Positions 10,261-22,684 of a stretch of 64,000 bases of DNA are shown here, one piece after another. Under the pieces are notes generated by a model. The model did no database searches. It was not told where the DNA came from and saw only the letters and a program-made list of their open reading frames with translations. This stretch comes from Patiria miniata (Eukaryota > Echinodermata > Asteroidea > Valvatida > Asterinidae): positions 5,828,001-5,892,000 of the forward strand of contig NW_024037074.1 of NCBI RefSeq assembly GCF_015706575.1, given 5' to 3'. The position numbers and the translations under genes are program-made. Each line of letters begins with the position of its first letter. Positions within the stretch are counted from its first letter, which is position 1.

Positions 10261-13200
10261 TCCTCAATATGGGATGCTTTCTCCCAGATGCGTTGCACCT
10301 GTGTGGCTATCCAATGAGCTGTGACCTCTCATTTGTAACCGAGTACCAATCATGCTGATAGGCTACTCCAGTAATTGACTCATGCATATGCATCTTATAT
10401 CTGTCCCTCTGATTGGATGCTGAATTGACTTCTTACACTTGGCAATCAAAATTGTGAGCCAAGATCAGACTAGTGAGTTCTTATCTACAGAATCTAGCAA
10501 GTGCACCATAAAGTGCCCAATAGGAATATTGGATTTTTGATTCGATGCACTGAACTGTTGTCCACTCTCCTCATGAATAATTCATGAGCAAACTTGAATC
10601 GTGAGTAGCGACAGCACATGGGCACTTGCAGAGCTTGAAGTTTGACCAGTCCGTTCATGAATTATTCAGGGTCCAGTATTCTTGCATTTGCCCTCACTTC
10701 AGCCAACCGATCTGTGTCGACCATTCAAAGAAAACCTAAGGTACGTCGGTAATAGAGACCAGTCATTGCATCATGCATTGATTTCAGGAAACGGTCCTCA
10801 TTTGCAGATATTGATCAGTCTCGTATCATAACACTACCGTGTTGTCTTGGGATAGCAAGGCTAGACTAGAACGAGATGTTCACAGCTGTGGGCAAATAAC
10901 TATCGGGGGCAGACGGCAACGAATTCAAAACTGCACGAGTTATTTGGATCGTCTGAAGGTGACCGCGCAGCATATGGAAAATTATTCAAAATATTATTTC
11001 GGAGGGCACAAGTTCAGATGCTTCATTAAACAACTGCCTGCAGAAACGAGGCTTGTTATTTTAAACTTTTGAAATCCACAGCTTCAATTTGATTCAGTTA
11101 GATCAAAGATTAAAATACAGACTAAGAGTGAAGTAGTAAAGCTGCCTCATAAATATTGCAGAACGACAGAAGGAAATATTCTTTTCAATGCTGCGATGAG
11201 TTGGCGAGTCACACAAAATCGATGGAAATTAAAGCCACATCACGCAAACACTCCAGCCCACGGTACATTGCTCCACAAAAAAAGCACAATTCCCAGAAGG
11301 GATAAATCCCAGTAATGAGGTTCCCTCTTCTTTTTCCTCGGAAAGCCGACTTCTTACCCTCGAGACAAATCTTAATGCAAACCGGACAATCTCTAAGCCA
11401 CGCGTCGCAAGTCACGTCGATGGTGGAGGATCCATTAAAACACCAGGATATTACTATGCGGAAAGCACAGAAGCCGGACCACTTAGGGCACAAATTTGCA
11501 CAGACAGTGTAAACGCTTTAATAGATCATCGATCTTCACTATCCAGCAGGCACGGGTCTCCCAAGCCGGGACGCTGGTAAACTGGTATCCCGGCCGATAT
11601 TTGCATTCGGAGTTCGCACGGCAGAATTGTCAAATTTATTTTACAGCAAGTTCATACCATCCATGGAACAATCACTGCATCAGCCAGAGGTGTCAACTTT
11701 AATAAGGCAATTGTTCCAAAACATCCCATCAGTTAGCAGTCTATAATCACACAAGACAGTTCATTATCAGTCGATGAGGACTTGAGGAGGCATCCGATGA
11801 TTGAGAAACCCACTGACGGAAGGGTTGGTCAAACTGAGACGCTCGCAGATACCAAGCTATGAAAATGAGCCCGAGCTGGTTTACACCTTTGGTCAATCCT
11901 TGCCTCAATTTGTTCAAACTTGCCACCAAGGTTCAGGCAGTTCAGAGTTCAGACTGTTTTACGAGCCAACAGTTTTTTTCAAGAGGGATTGGCCTTTCAA
12001 AGGGATGATTGGATGACATCGGATAACATTTAAAATTGTCCATTAGTCTAATTTCTATTTGAATCCAAGAGGAAGCAGGTACTATCCGTCTCAACTGTCT
12101 AAATATCCTTTTAAAGTGGAGCAGATATACTTATCTGGAGCACGCTTCACCAGACGAGTTCAATTAAAAAAAAGGAATCACATGACAGATATTTTTTGTA
12201 GGCACTCCATTAGCACAGATTTGGGCTGTGTGACCGATTAGACATTGATCAGTATTACAAGTAATTGGACAGTCTCTCATGAGCCTTAATGGAACTATTT
12301 TGAACGGATTCTGTCATGACATATCGCTCCATCAATCCCATAGGTGTGCAAATTTTCCCGCAAAGTGCTCCGCTGGGAAAAGGAGAAGCCTCCCACTGTG
12401 CCATGTGCCGCAGACTTCCAAACAAGCTGAAGAAACCACCAGAAACGTGGTCGTGGTCGCAAGCCGCTCGGGAGGAGAAGAAGACAGTAAACAACGTGGG
12501 CGTGAGGTTCCTACCACATCCAACAAAGGGAGGACCGCATGACTGGAAACACAACCCCAATATTCCTTGCACAGAGATTTTCTCTTTTTCCCCCCTATAA
12601 TGAAAATAGCATGGTCCAATCCTGCGTTGCTGTGTCGCTATGGTAACCAGCCATTTCCACTCTTTCACAAAAGCCCTAGCGACCATCCAAGCTTTACCCA
12701 TTAAACACAAAAATGCATGTACGTCACTCTTTTCTGTTTGCACCCTTTTTTTTTCTTCTTCCTTTTTCTTTTCTAGCCTTCAGAGTGTTTGTTTGCTTTT
12801 TGATTTTTTCCCCTCACAAAGTCAAGGGCAATACTGACTTCAATTGGTTTCCAAGACAGCCTCCCCTTTGACATTTCCTTGGGAATTATTGCTGTTTTGC
12901 TGCTTCTGAACAAACACTTTATTAAACTACAGATTTGCAAAATGCTGGCTTCTTATAAAAAAATTAAAAACAAATTTCTTCGAAGGTTCAGGTATCCTCC
13001 TAAATACACGTACAAACTGCACACTTAAAATGTAATTGAATAAATTCAAGTTTCATTTACACGCACTTCAATGCCCCATCTATCACTTAGTCTGGTCAAA
13101 ACAGTCTTCATGTGCCTCATTCTCAACACAACATATTGACAAAACCTGCAAGCTCTTCCCCTGCTCTCTTTTTCTCTTCTTCTTTTCGCTTCAAGTTAGG

Positions 13201-13616
13201 CAGGCACACTTCAATTCATTTACAATCTGCAGAGAATTCAGATAACTGTTCTTTTCTTTGTTTCTTGTTTGTCCGCTCATGTTTGTAAATTGGTTTTGTT
13301 TGTTTGTCCTGGCACGGCAATATAAGCTTTGGCTTCTGTGAATGCCACCGCATTGCTGTTTTAATAATTAATTATTTGTTAATGAATCGTACCTTTGTGG
13401 ATTATTTACATTACTTGTTGGTTAATTTAATATTTTTTGTTCCTTAGTCACTTTGTCATTAATGTTATTTATTCATAGACTCATTGTTCATTGTCTCATT
13501 GTTCAGTCTATTTTTTTGTGTCTGTTGTATAACTACCTACACATTACTGAACAGAAAAAAGAGCGGACGGAAGATGCACATATCAAATGGCAGCTTAATA
13601 AGCCACTGTACCGAAA
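10261..13616. other. No gene recognised; longest chance frame lies here
   Basis: The minus-strand frame 12255-12743 (162 codons) is the longest in the window. It is overlapped by plus-strand frames of 87 and 94 codons and another minus frame of 95, which points to stop-poor G+C-richer DNA rather than coding. No motif is recognised. Other material: a pyrimidine tract at 12745-12800, CTT-rich DNA near 13150-13190 and TTTG-rich DNA at 13255-13320. Confidence 0.45.
10570..10588. promoter_or_regulatory. 19-nt perfect palindrome resembling a POU/Oct dimer site
   Basis: CTCATGAAT-A-ATTCATGAG is perfectly self-complementary around a central A. About 80 bases on, near 10652, a related TTCATGAATTATTCAGG occurs. 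ATGAAT/ATTCAT half-sites back to back resemble the palindromic sites known to bind POU-domain dimers. Function is inferred only. Confidence 0.25.
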
Positions 13617-13933
13617 ATTCACAGACAGTCAAAAATTCAATCCTCTTCCCCTGCCATGCCTTTTACGCAGGCTAGTCACCAACAGTCAGATCACATTTCA
13701 AGCAAGCACTGTGACTAGTCTAATTCAGTCAACTGACAAAAGCAGGCAATTGGTAGGCCGAGCTGGCTTATCAATCACCTACAGTCAAAACATAGCTGCA
13801 TCAAATAACATCAGTCACAGCCAGTCAATCCTGCTTTATGTAGGCTGGGAGCTCTTAACTATTAAAAACAGTCACTTGACTGATTTTGACTGAAAGGACA
13901 ACTTTGCAAAGAGTTTATGTTTACATCGGAGGG
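13617..13933 (+). mobile_element. MITE-1 copy A (piggyBac-type, TTAA), 5' end lost
   Basis: Aligns along its length with copies at 18569, 20544 (-) and 54190 (-). The right end reads GGAGGG followed by TTAA (13934-13937). The left CCCTCC terminus seen in the other copies is missing here; homology begins near 13617. Like the others it is rich in CAGTC/GACTG words. It has no transposase, so it would depend on an element elsewhere. Confidence 0.75.
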
Positions 13934-13937
13934 TTAA

Positions 13938-15515
13938 ACCAGCAAGTTTCTCTCTGAGAAAAATTAACCCTCTTCTCGTGCAAGCAAAATTCAATAATTT
14001 TTCCTAGCTGCAATTTATTCCGCCTCTTTCTTTACTTTTCCTTTCTCATACTTTCATTTTCCTCTCACATCCTCAGCTCTCAATTGAGAAATTGCCTTTA
14101 ACAGAAAAAAAAAAGGAAACCAATGTCCGGTTCACCTACAGTGCGATTCCATTCTTTCATCTCTAAGAAAACATCTGTCCGTGCTACAAGGCAAAAGGGC
14201 CCGCTATCACCCCTCAAAATATCATTCCTTGCCCCGGGTCTTGATTTCAAACAATCCTCCTTCCCCAAGCTCGCGTATACATCCTTTACAGGGCTGCGAT
14301 ACCTCCTACTCCTACGCAACGGATTTCAATTCTATAGAGCTTAGACCTAAAAAGAGCAATTTCATGACCTTCTTATAGCCATTGTGAGATCAGTAGCAAC
14401 GTAAGGTGTATTTTGAGTTCCTACAGACAGGATTTGCGGTGTCATCTTGCTGACCCACTTACAACCGCAGGAACGAAAGCAAGTTGAAGGACACACTGCA
14501 TCATGAAATAATGGCTATATAGTTTAAGCACCCCCTGTTGTTGACTTGTGGCAGTCAAATTCTGAATGACTAATTATGGCAATAACGGAATCCACACAAT
14601 GCACTTTCACAGTCAGATGTGATTATTGCACCAAAGCCTACTTACTTTTTATTTTACGAATTTCTCACACACAGTTTGCACAGTACTTTTGGTAAGACTT
14701 TGTTCATATTTGTAGAAATGAGGCCAAGGACTTTTTGATTCATCACATGAAATATCAAGCAAATCCTTCATGTTCAATGTTATTGCTTCAGGCTAGGCGA
14801 CTCCTGAAAGAAACGCACGTTCACAAATTGTTACGCACTCAGCTTATTAAGATCCATCTGCAAATCTAACTAAAAATGCATCAGAAATGACTTCTCGCTA
14901 CTTCTGTCTCTCTCTCTCTCTCAATTTACAGTATCTCAGAGCACATGCTATATTTCACTCAGAGGCAAGAAGACGCAGACAAGACTTTCACAGAGGGATG
15001 TGGGGCAATGTCATTCATCCCGCTGGGTCCTTGTAAGGAGCCGCGGATATGCGTATTCTTACCACACTTCACAGCACTCATATCCGAAAAGCGAACAATT
15101 TGCCAGGTTCGTGGGATGAAATTAATCTCGCCAATCCACACTTTCTTGTCAAAAAGTGCATGGTCTGGATCTGTGAAATGACTTTTTTTCCCCAGGGACA
15201 GATTTGAATTCAAAGACAGAACCAATTTGCAGGGCCAGAATGGATTACACGTAAGCTGCCCTGGATTTTTCTTTAAATGTGCACTGGGCACATTTCTTCA
15301 GGTTTTTTTTTACATTTTCTGCTTGTACATCTTATTTTTGTATTCATCATCAGTTAAAAGACTTGTTTTTCAAGTTTTTCCTTTAAGTTTTTCATTACAT
15401 TTCATTATATTTAAAGGAAATACATACAACTGTATATGTATGAAATTGAGACAACGGTTACATTTTGATTACCCTCTACTTCTACTTTATTACTGGAAGT
15501 GGCCTCACAGCATGG
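13938..15515. other. No gene recognised; (TC)n microsatellite
   Basis: A (TC)8 run lies at 14907-14922. Opposed frames overlap at 14098-14344 and at 14945-15291 (110 codons, minus). The latter has no motif and is opposed by a 78-codon plus frame. Purine or pyrimidine bias is mild. Confidence 0.45.
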
Positions 15516-15519
15516 TTAA

Positions 15520-16042
15520 AGGGAATATACAACATTTGCAAACATCAAAGAACGAAATGATCAAACTATCACATAATACCCTACTGAACTGTTAGGGAAT
15601 GACAGTCTAAAGCATCCTTTAAAATCGTGTTGCCTGGTGTGCTGACATTTTCACGAAAAACTGTATTTTTCCAACGCTGGTCGGCCGACCGTGACCAGCG
15701 TTGGAAAAAACTGGCTTTTTTCAAAAACTGTTCCTACTCTTTCATATTAAGTTATTCTGACTTTTCTTTGCAATTGATTACACACCTGTGAAGGGGTGCA
15801 AGCCTGGGCTAGACTTATTCTCGACCTTACAATTCCCCAAAGAGTATTAATTGCTCCGTTTCATCTTAAGTGCGGTCAGGGAACCAGACTACAAGAATAT
15901 GATAGGTTTTCTTGGTTTTTCCAGCATCTACAAGCCCAAAACGTGAATTAGGTCAGTTTAACAATATTTTCTATAACACACTAATCCGCCAAATCCATTC
16001 ATTTCTGAAAATTGCAGCAAAAGCAAATGTTGTACATTCCCT
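15520..16042 (+). mobile_element. MITE-2 copy A (TTAA-flanked, 523 bp)
   Basis: Terminal inverted repeats AGGGAATATACAACATTTGC (left) and the complement of AGGGAATGTACAACATTTGC (right) are flanked by TTAA at 15516-15519 and 16043-16046. That is the signature of piggyBac-type insertion. A near-perfect internal palindrome near 15672-15706 (CCAACGCTGGTC...GACCAGCGTTGG around GGCCGACC) would form a central hairpin. A second copy lies at 52749-53220. No coding capacity. Confidence 0.85.
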
Positions 16043-16300
16043 TTAACCAAAAGCGAGCATAGTTACCACATTGGGGATATTTCTAATTTACTGTACTAGC
16101 TTTTTGGGAATAATCCACTGGCCCAGGTAAGTAGAAGATGATAATCAAAGTGAAAATGAATACTGCCAAAATTGCTGATTTTTTTGAAATGTAAAGTAAC
16201 CCAAAACAGTGATTGCGATGTAATTGTAAAGGAACCTGAATTCCTAATTCTGTGACTGAACATTAAAAAAAATTGAATGCTTGTAGCTTCAACAAGCAGG

Positions 16301-16580
16301 TCGGGGAGTTAGGTTTTAGTGCCGTGGTCCTTTCCTCGCCTTCCACTTCTACGGCCCGGGTTCGAATCCTGTCCTGGTCCACATGTGGATTGGGTTTATA
16401 TCTCCTACCTGATTTTGTTGGTTTTCCCCAGAATATTCCTGCAGGGTTTTCCTCCCAACTCTCAAAACTATTATTGTCTTCTCTCTACAGGTTTCTTCAG
16501 GTTTGCGAGCTTCAGTGCCTCGGGCACTTTTGAGGAATCCTTGGTTTCATTACCAGATGTAAATAAATACTAATAACAGC
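16301..16580 (+). mobile_element. SINE family 1, copy A (tRNA-derived)
   Basis: The head resembles a tRNA with RNA polymerase III boxes. The B box is perfect (GGGTTCGAATCC near 16358); the A box region (TTAGTGCCGTGG) is decayed. The body (CCCCAGAATATTCCTGCAGG, TACAGGTTTCTTCAGG, GAGGAATCCTTGGTTTCA) matches copy B at 25628. It ends in an A/T-rich (AATA)-like tail. No target duplication is evident. Confidence 0.75.
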
Positions 16581-17255
16581 ACTGCAGCGTGAATGGGAAA
16601 GCAAGAGCATTCCTAACTCAACATTCTTCAACTCCTGAAGAATTAAAGTAAGGGTTCCTGCCCTCGTCAGTGACCATCCAAGAAAAGACTAATTGCACTT
16701 TCTATCCTCTTTTTCTCCTTAAGGCTACACAGCTATGCAGCAGAGGTGACTAGGAAGAGAGGCAAGAGTACTATGTAGGAATGCCACCAACCAGGAATTT
16801 TTTTGACATCCAGGAGGATGATGGAGGGTGAGTGGGTGTTGCAAAAGGTCGCCCGTCGATTAGGGGCGAAAACAGAGCTTTGAATGAAGGACTGGGGTCC
16901 ATCCCCATCCATATTAGTCTCTTTTCCCCGGGGGTGGGGCATGGGGGGTGGGGGTTCTTTTCTTTCCGGGTGCAGCGAGCAGAAGTCAGAATAACACAAC
17001 AATAGAAGGGCAGTGTGGACAAAAGGGAAACAAAATGATTGAATGACAGTTGCAGTTTAGAAAATGCCTCAAAACGATGCTTCATAAATGTCCAAATTAT
17101 ACAGCAACAGAATTGTAGAATTTGTTGCCTATACCCCGGTGACACACAATACTCCGAGTGTGTTACTACTTTCTTGCGTATCAATGTATTCTCATTTCAG
17201 TTTGGTATTAATGGAAGCGCCTTGTCTGAATTGTCTGAATTAGAATTTAACAGCG
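16581..17255. other. No gene recognised
   Basis: Two long minus-strand frames (16733-17002 and 16771-17184, 137 codons) overlap each other in different frames. They pass through a G-rich plus strand (16930-16965), so their Pro-rich peptides reflect base composition. Confidence 0.45.
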
Positions 17256-17263
17256 GACAATAC

Positions 17264-17590
17264 CAGTGGCGCACCCAAAGCCCCCCCCCCCCCCCCAAGT
17301 GGTTGTCAATTTTTAATTTTTTTTTCAATTTTTTTTTAGTCCCACGATTTGACCGTGGTGATATGTAGGCCTATGAGGCCTATTTTCGAGTAGTATAATA
17401 GGGGTGTAAATGGCGCCACTAACGTCAAAATAGTCCGTTCCTAAAGAACAAAATTAAAACAAAACCAATTTCTTTTCCGTGGCCAAAAATTTGGGGCAAC
17501 ATTTTTTTTTTTAATTCAAATTTCTATAAAAAAAAATTGAAACAAAAATTGTGAGCCCCTTCCCCCAGCCAAATCCTGAGTGCGCCACTG
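17264..17590 (+). mobile_element. Short hAT-type non-autonomous element (327 bp)
   Basis: Termini CAGTGGCGCAC and GTGCGCCACTG are perfect 11-bp inverted repeats of the CAGTGGCG type common in hAT elements. Flanks are GACAATAC (17256-17263) and GACAATAA (17591-17598): an 8-bp target duplication with one mismatch, as hAT elements make. Just inside each end are C-rich tracts (16 C at 17281-17296). The interior is A/T-rich with no transposase. Confidence 0.85.
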
Positions 17591-17598
17591 GACAATAA

Positions 17599-18564
17599 CT
17601 GTAATGGACACTAATTGCAAACATAACATAGGAGTTCTCCCAACAGAACAGCTTCACCTTGCGTCAAGTACTGTCCAGTCCCAAATTCTGCCCACACCCT
17701 TCCAAAAGAAATATGCCGTTTACACTGCCAGCAAAAAACATGAATGGATTAAAAGTTGGAAGACATTCGTCTTCCCCATTTCTCTTTAAGGTCCCTGATC
17801 ATCAGTTAATGGATGGTAGTAGTTGCCAAGGGAATGATATCTCATCACTGGAACATGCATACTGAGCACCCAAACGCAGCCCAAGGGCAGATGATAACAT
17901 ATCAAGTGCCAAACGGGCCGGGCTTCTGTCATTACACTCATGCAACTAGTGTTACGCTCGACTCGACCCTTGATGAGTCAGAATGTTGTTGATTTCCCCG
18001 ACGGTTTCGCGGATCCCGTCAGTTTCACGGCTCTTGCCCACGACGGCTTTTCAGCGCACGCTGGAGACACGTAGGCGACACTTCCTCCACATAGTCGCAT
18101 CACTTCTAAGTGTTGAAAGTAGCACGGTACCTGTGCTACAATTTAAAGGTATCACTTGGCCTATTTTGCTTGGTGACATTTTAAAGATGTGGGGGGAAAT
18201 ATCCCACCGAAACTTGATCAACCTGGAAAGATCTAACTACATGTATTCTTAATCAACATCTTTCTTGTATATACGTGTACATGCCGTTGATGCAAGAGAA
18301 GTAGGCCCTGAAGCAATTTTTTGACATGGAGAAATAAAATAAATAGTGCAAGCCTTTGATGTGTGAGGATGGTTGATACTGAAATTATTGCTTGTCTGTT
18401 TTGAATTTTCTGAAGAAATAGCCTTTTGAATATGCACAGAAATTGAAATAAATGAATATTACAGTACATGTGTATTTGATATGCAACGTAGAAGGGCTAA
18501 ATTCACAGGCTACATGCAAATCACACTTAATAATTTTAAGGGTGAACCGTTGCAGGGAGAACCA
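17599..18564. other. No gene recognised
   Basis: A CpG-richer patch at about 17985-18080 and small frames without motifs. Around 18230-18480 the DNA is A+T-rich with several TTGAAT/ATTGAA words. Confidence 0.45.
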
Positions 18565-18568
18565 TTAA

Positions 18569-18906
18569 CCCTCCTACTGTTTGAACAGTCCCAGACAGTA
18601 AAAAATTACACCCACTTCCCTGCCATAACCTTTTACACAGGCTAGTCACCAACAGTCAGATTATATTTCAAACAAGCACTGTGACTAGTCAAATTCAGTC
18701 AACAGACAAAAGCAGGCAACTGGCAAGCACAGCTAGCTTATCAATCACCTACAGTCAAAGCACAGCTGTATCAAGTTACATAAACACTCACAGTCAGTCA
18801 CGTCTGCTTTATGTAGGCTGGGAGCTCTTAGCTGTTGAAAACAATCACTTGAATGATTTTGACTGCAAGGACAACTTCGCACAGAATGTACGTTAGCGTA
18901 GGAGGG
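18569..18906 (+). mobile_element. MITE-1 copy B (piggyBac-type, complete)
   Basis: The best-preserved copy. CCCTCCTAC at the left and GTAGGAGGG at the right form inverted termini, and exact TTAA target duplications lie at 18565-18568 and 18907-18910. The element is 338 bp and has no coding capacity. The interior carries seven CAGTC/GACTG words. The left-end CCCT...AGGG plus TTAA pattern is that of piggyBac-superfamily elements. Confidence 0.9.
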
Positions 18907-18910
18907 TTAA

Positions 18911-20149
18911 TACAATGCCTCTTGATATATCTCAGCATATCAACATTTTGAAAGTAATTTGCTATGTATCAGAAAATTATACAGATGAGAAATTCTGCTA
19001 ATACCACTTTCGCAGAAATACTCTTCTGGAATTTTGCCAATCCTATGTACAGGAAGAAGTTATCCGATATACAGGAAGAAGAATACTCTGGAGAGCATGG
19101 AATTGTGATTCTACTTCTACGTGGATAATTGACAGTGCATCCAATAGGATATTTCTTCAATTGTGGATGAATTCCACCAGGGACACAGAAAACAATGCCA
19201 GGAATGAGATTGGGAATAATAATACTTCAAGATTCATAATTTCTCAGTAAATCTGATCGAGTTGGAAATGTCAAGTGTGTGATGGACATTGATTTGAACA
19301 AACTCTAGATTTTATGAGGAATGAATTTGATTTTATCTCAAAGAAGAATCTTTCATCCAAAAAAAAATGCAAAGCAATGCAGTGTAAGACAGTCAAAGAA
19401 AATGACTTCAATGTTTAAAATAATAAGATCCCATACATGATACATGATCGGCATTGGCGTTACTATCTGCAAGGAAACATACATTAAATGAAACAAAAAT
19501 TGTACTCTCATATCAAGACAACAAAGCATCTTCAATGAATCATCCACGTCAACAGAGGGGGCACTCACAACATCTTAGACATCCCGACGATACCCCGGTG
19601 AGTCTATTTGCCAACTGATAAATTCTTGTGACACAAGAGGGCTCACTTCATCATAGAAGACCAGCCACTGCTTTGCAAAACGAGATCTCATTACTGCTCC
19701 AGGGTCCGTGACGCGTTGATTGTATTGAGCATTTCGGCATCCTGAGTACAACTCGATGTTTAATTGTGTGTAGTATGGTAGTCCAAATGAAATTTGCAGA
19801 CGAGAGAACCAACACAATTATCAAACTCCTACATGTGATTAGGAGAATTGAATGAATTAAATGAGAAGAGAGAAGATCTTCAAGTGAGGTTTTGAAATGT
19901 CAACCAACCCTAAAAATGAAGCCCAAAAAACTAAATAAGGCAACAATGTGTTCTCATGTCTAAAAATTGCCTAGTTGGATTATAATTGGATTCTAAAAAT
20001 TCCCTCCTTGGCATGTGGGGGATAATCAAGTGAGGTTTTGGGTAAAGGTTTAGTTAAAAAGGTTGCTTTTTTTTTAAAAACATTCAACTATTAATACACT
20101 CAATTACACAGGAATTTTGTTCCTGTCAGTCCTCACAAAATCAAACAGT
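18911..20149. other. No gene recognised
   Basis: The minus-strand frame 19575-19817 (80 codons, containing FISWQIDSPGYRRDV) reads protein-like but is bounded by stops, lacks splice signals and matches nothing known to me. Elsewhere A+T-rich. Confidence 0.4.
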
Positions 20150-20215
20150 GGGGGTGGGGGGGTGTGGTTGGGTGGGGTGGGGGTGGGGGTTGGGGTGGGG
20201 GTGGGGTGGGAGGGG
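20150..20215 (+). repeat. G-rich tract, strong G-quadruplex potential
   Basis: Sixty-six bases are almost entirely G with single T spacers, giving more than eight separate runs of three or more G. This matches the G3+N1-7 quadruplex pattern several times over. The complementary strand is a C-rich i-motif candidate. Confidence 0.85.
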
Positions 20216-20543
20216 ACACCATCTGACTTCTGGAGGTGCTGCTCAAAGCAGACGATGTTGGACACATGATCAGACAATAAGTGGCGCTCTTCACAACAGC
20301 AAGCCAACAAAGCTGTGAAACGCCAATATTTTATATTATTATCCCCTGGGGAGGGGTCGTGGCACCATCACTCCCCCCACCCCCCCATAAAACACACGAT
20401 CCTTATGCTTCATTACATCATATCATCACAGTTTAAAAATCATCTCTTTTGAGATGAGACCAGTACAGTTAAAAAATAAAAACGCGCATAATTCACTGTC
20501 ATTTTAACTCAAATATGGCTTTTAAAATCAATTTTTCCTTTAA

Positions 20544-20874
20544 CCCTCCTATGCAAGCATACATTCTGTGCCAAGTCGTCCTTCCAGTAAAAATCAGTCA
20601 AGTGACTGTTTTCAACAGTTAAGAGCTCCCAGCTTACATAAAGCAGGATTGACTGGCTGTGACTGTCTATGTAACTTGATACAGCTATGCGTTGACTGTA
20701 GGTGATTGATAAGCCAGCTGTGCCTACCACTTGCCTGCTTTTGTCTGTTGACTGAATTTGACTAGTCACTGTAGTGCTTGCTTGAAATATGATCTGACTG
20801 TTGGTGACTACCCTGTGTAAACAGTCACGGCAGGGGAAGACGATTGATTTTTTGACTGTCTGGGACTGACAGGG
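20544..20874 (-). mobile_element. MITE-1 copy C (piggyBac-type, inverted)
   Basis: Reverse-strand copy of the family at 18569. The plus strand starts TTAA (20540-20543) then CCCTCCTATGC and ends AGGG followed by TTGA (20875-20878), a TTAA with one change. It is about 331 bp. Lying 1.6 kb from copy B in opposite orientation, the pair forms a long imperfect inverted repeat. Confidence 0.85.
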
Positions 20875-20878
20875 TTGA

Positions 20879-22684
20879 TACTTTTTTTGACTTCAAAGTT
20901 CTCCACTCAAAGAAACAAATACAAAGAATAATGGCAACGCTGCATCACTTATTCCCTTCATGATCAAGACTCTCCTAAATATAAATAATACATTTAGAAG
21001 AAAAACAAAATTTACATGTAATTAAGGAATAAAAAGTTGAACTACATGTACCTTGGTTTTTTCTTTGGGGTACACATCAGCGCTGAAGCCCAAGCAAAAT
21101 CCATATCCTTTAGAGACAGTAAGCTGGCTAGAAATCCACACTTCCACTGCTTACTCCAAATTTCATTCCATTTATCACCTTTATGAGGACACTGTTTGTG
21201 TTAAGCTGCTCTAAACAAATGACTTATGTGATCAATCATCATCAGATGATGAATCCAATCTCTGAAGCAATGAGCAAAATCCATCACATCGATGAAACCA
21301 AGATTAATGTTCAGTGATACCTCTGTGCATAGAAGTTGCAGTTGCTCTCTTTAAAATCTCAGCTACAGCAAAGAAATAGATGCTGCATGCTTCTCATCAC
21401 TCTTGCTTCACATGCCAGCCAAACTTTTTTTTTCCTTGTGCCTTCTTATAAATTGAAAGAATATCCATTCACTGAAGTTTCCACAAAGTTGTGTTTCTTG
21501 TCATACAAGTCTTTTTTACTCGCCAAAGCATGTCCATTCCAGAAATGGTTAACATCCCACGATCAGTCAAAACTACTCGTTTTACAACGGTTCTATGTAA
21601 CGACACAGTATCTCAAATTGGCAGGGCAAAAATCCTGGAAACCGTTCAATGAAGTTGCGATGAAGATGCAATCCTTCCACCAAAGTCTTATTTTTCCTCC
21701 GCAAAAAACGGTAATCCCATCCAAGTACTGTGTAACGGACTGAAGATCCCTAGACCAAATTGGATGCTATACTACATTCCACGACAGTACATATCCCACT
21801 GGCTCTCCTGCAGTTATGACACCGTGCAACGCATCCAGGGAAATGCCACCAATGCAGACCTCGATCACTTGACTCAATTCCCAAACCATTTGCATTTCAA
21901 AACAACAGCCCCGGCTTTCTCTCAGCGCCATCTACAAGTATTCCACATCCCAGGGAGATGCCCCACAACATCTTCAGTTGATGCCACTCAATCTTGGGAC
22001 TAAAAACTAAAGCCATTTTGCATCCGAGCCTTCCAGGACATCGACTGACAAGTCTAGGCGATATGCAAAGTGGCAACCGTGTTCCCCTCTTCTTCCTTTT
22101 TTTCATCGCTGTTCCCGATGAGGCAGAAGAGGGACCGAAATACATCAAGGAATTAGGCATTCACAGCCATGATTCCCTCCTACGGGGTTTCCCTACTGCT
22201 GAATGCTCAATAAATCCGAGAGCTTGAAATGTGCTGTAAGTAATGTCGAACCACACAATCTTCCTCCCCACCCCTCCCCCCCCCCCAACAAAACGGGAAA
22301 TAACAGGAAGGAGTAAAACTATCTAGCTGCTTTATTGATCCTTGCGCATCGTTGCATATGAGCAGCCGCCGCGATGATGACACAGTGTTACGTGGTCATG
22401 ATCTGGGGAGATATTAACGGAACTTAGCACAAATCTTCTTTGCGGCTATCGATTGCTCCCTGCTCAAGGATGCTCTTGTTTCCTAGTGGCCAGCTGAGCT
22501 ATGAGTCGGTCTTTTCGGCTGAAACCAGTTACTCATCCCAGGGGAATAAGAAGTTACTCTCGATCAAATTTGTACGAAGAAAACCCCAACAGAAAAGATA
22601 AGTTTGAATTGGTTGTGCATATTTATTGTTGCTTACTTGTGAGAATATTACTTTTATGTTTTGAACAATAAGTCCATGTACCAC
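20879..22684. other. No gene recognised; possible regulatory patch
   Basis: The plus-strand frame 21336-21743 (135 codons) has no motif or acceptor. A G+C-richer patch at about 22330-22500 holds several AT-core words (TTATTGATCC, GCATATGAGCAG, ATCGATTG) without a frame, which would suit a cis-regulatory element, but this is a guess. Confidence 0.35.

Noticed and set aside
12255-12743. 162-codon minus-strand frame, the longest in the window
   Set aside because: Two plus-strand frames and another minus frame overlap it, there are no recognisable motifs, and the segment is simply stop-poor.
16733-17184. Pro-rich minus-strand frames
   Set aside because: They read through a G-rich tract; composition explains both openness and residue content.
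19575-19817. 80-codon minus frame with protein-like composition
   Set aside because: Bounded by stops on both sides, no good acceptor, no family recognised, and frames this long are expected by chance.
22261-22290. C-rich tract as a promoter GC box
   Set aside because: It is a homopolymer-type run like others in the window, without CpG or promoter context.
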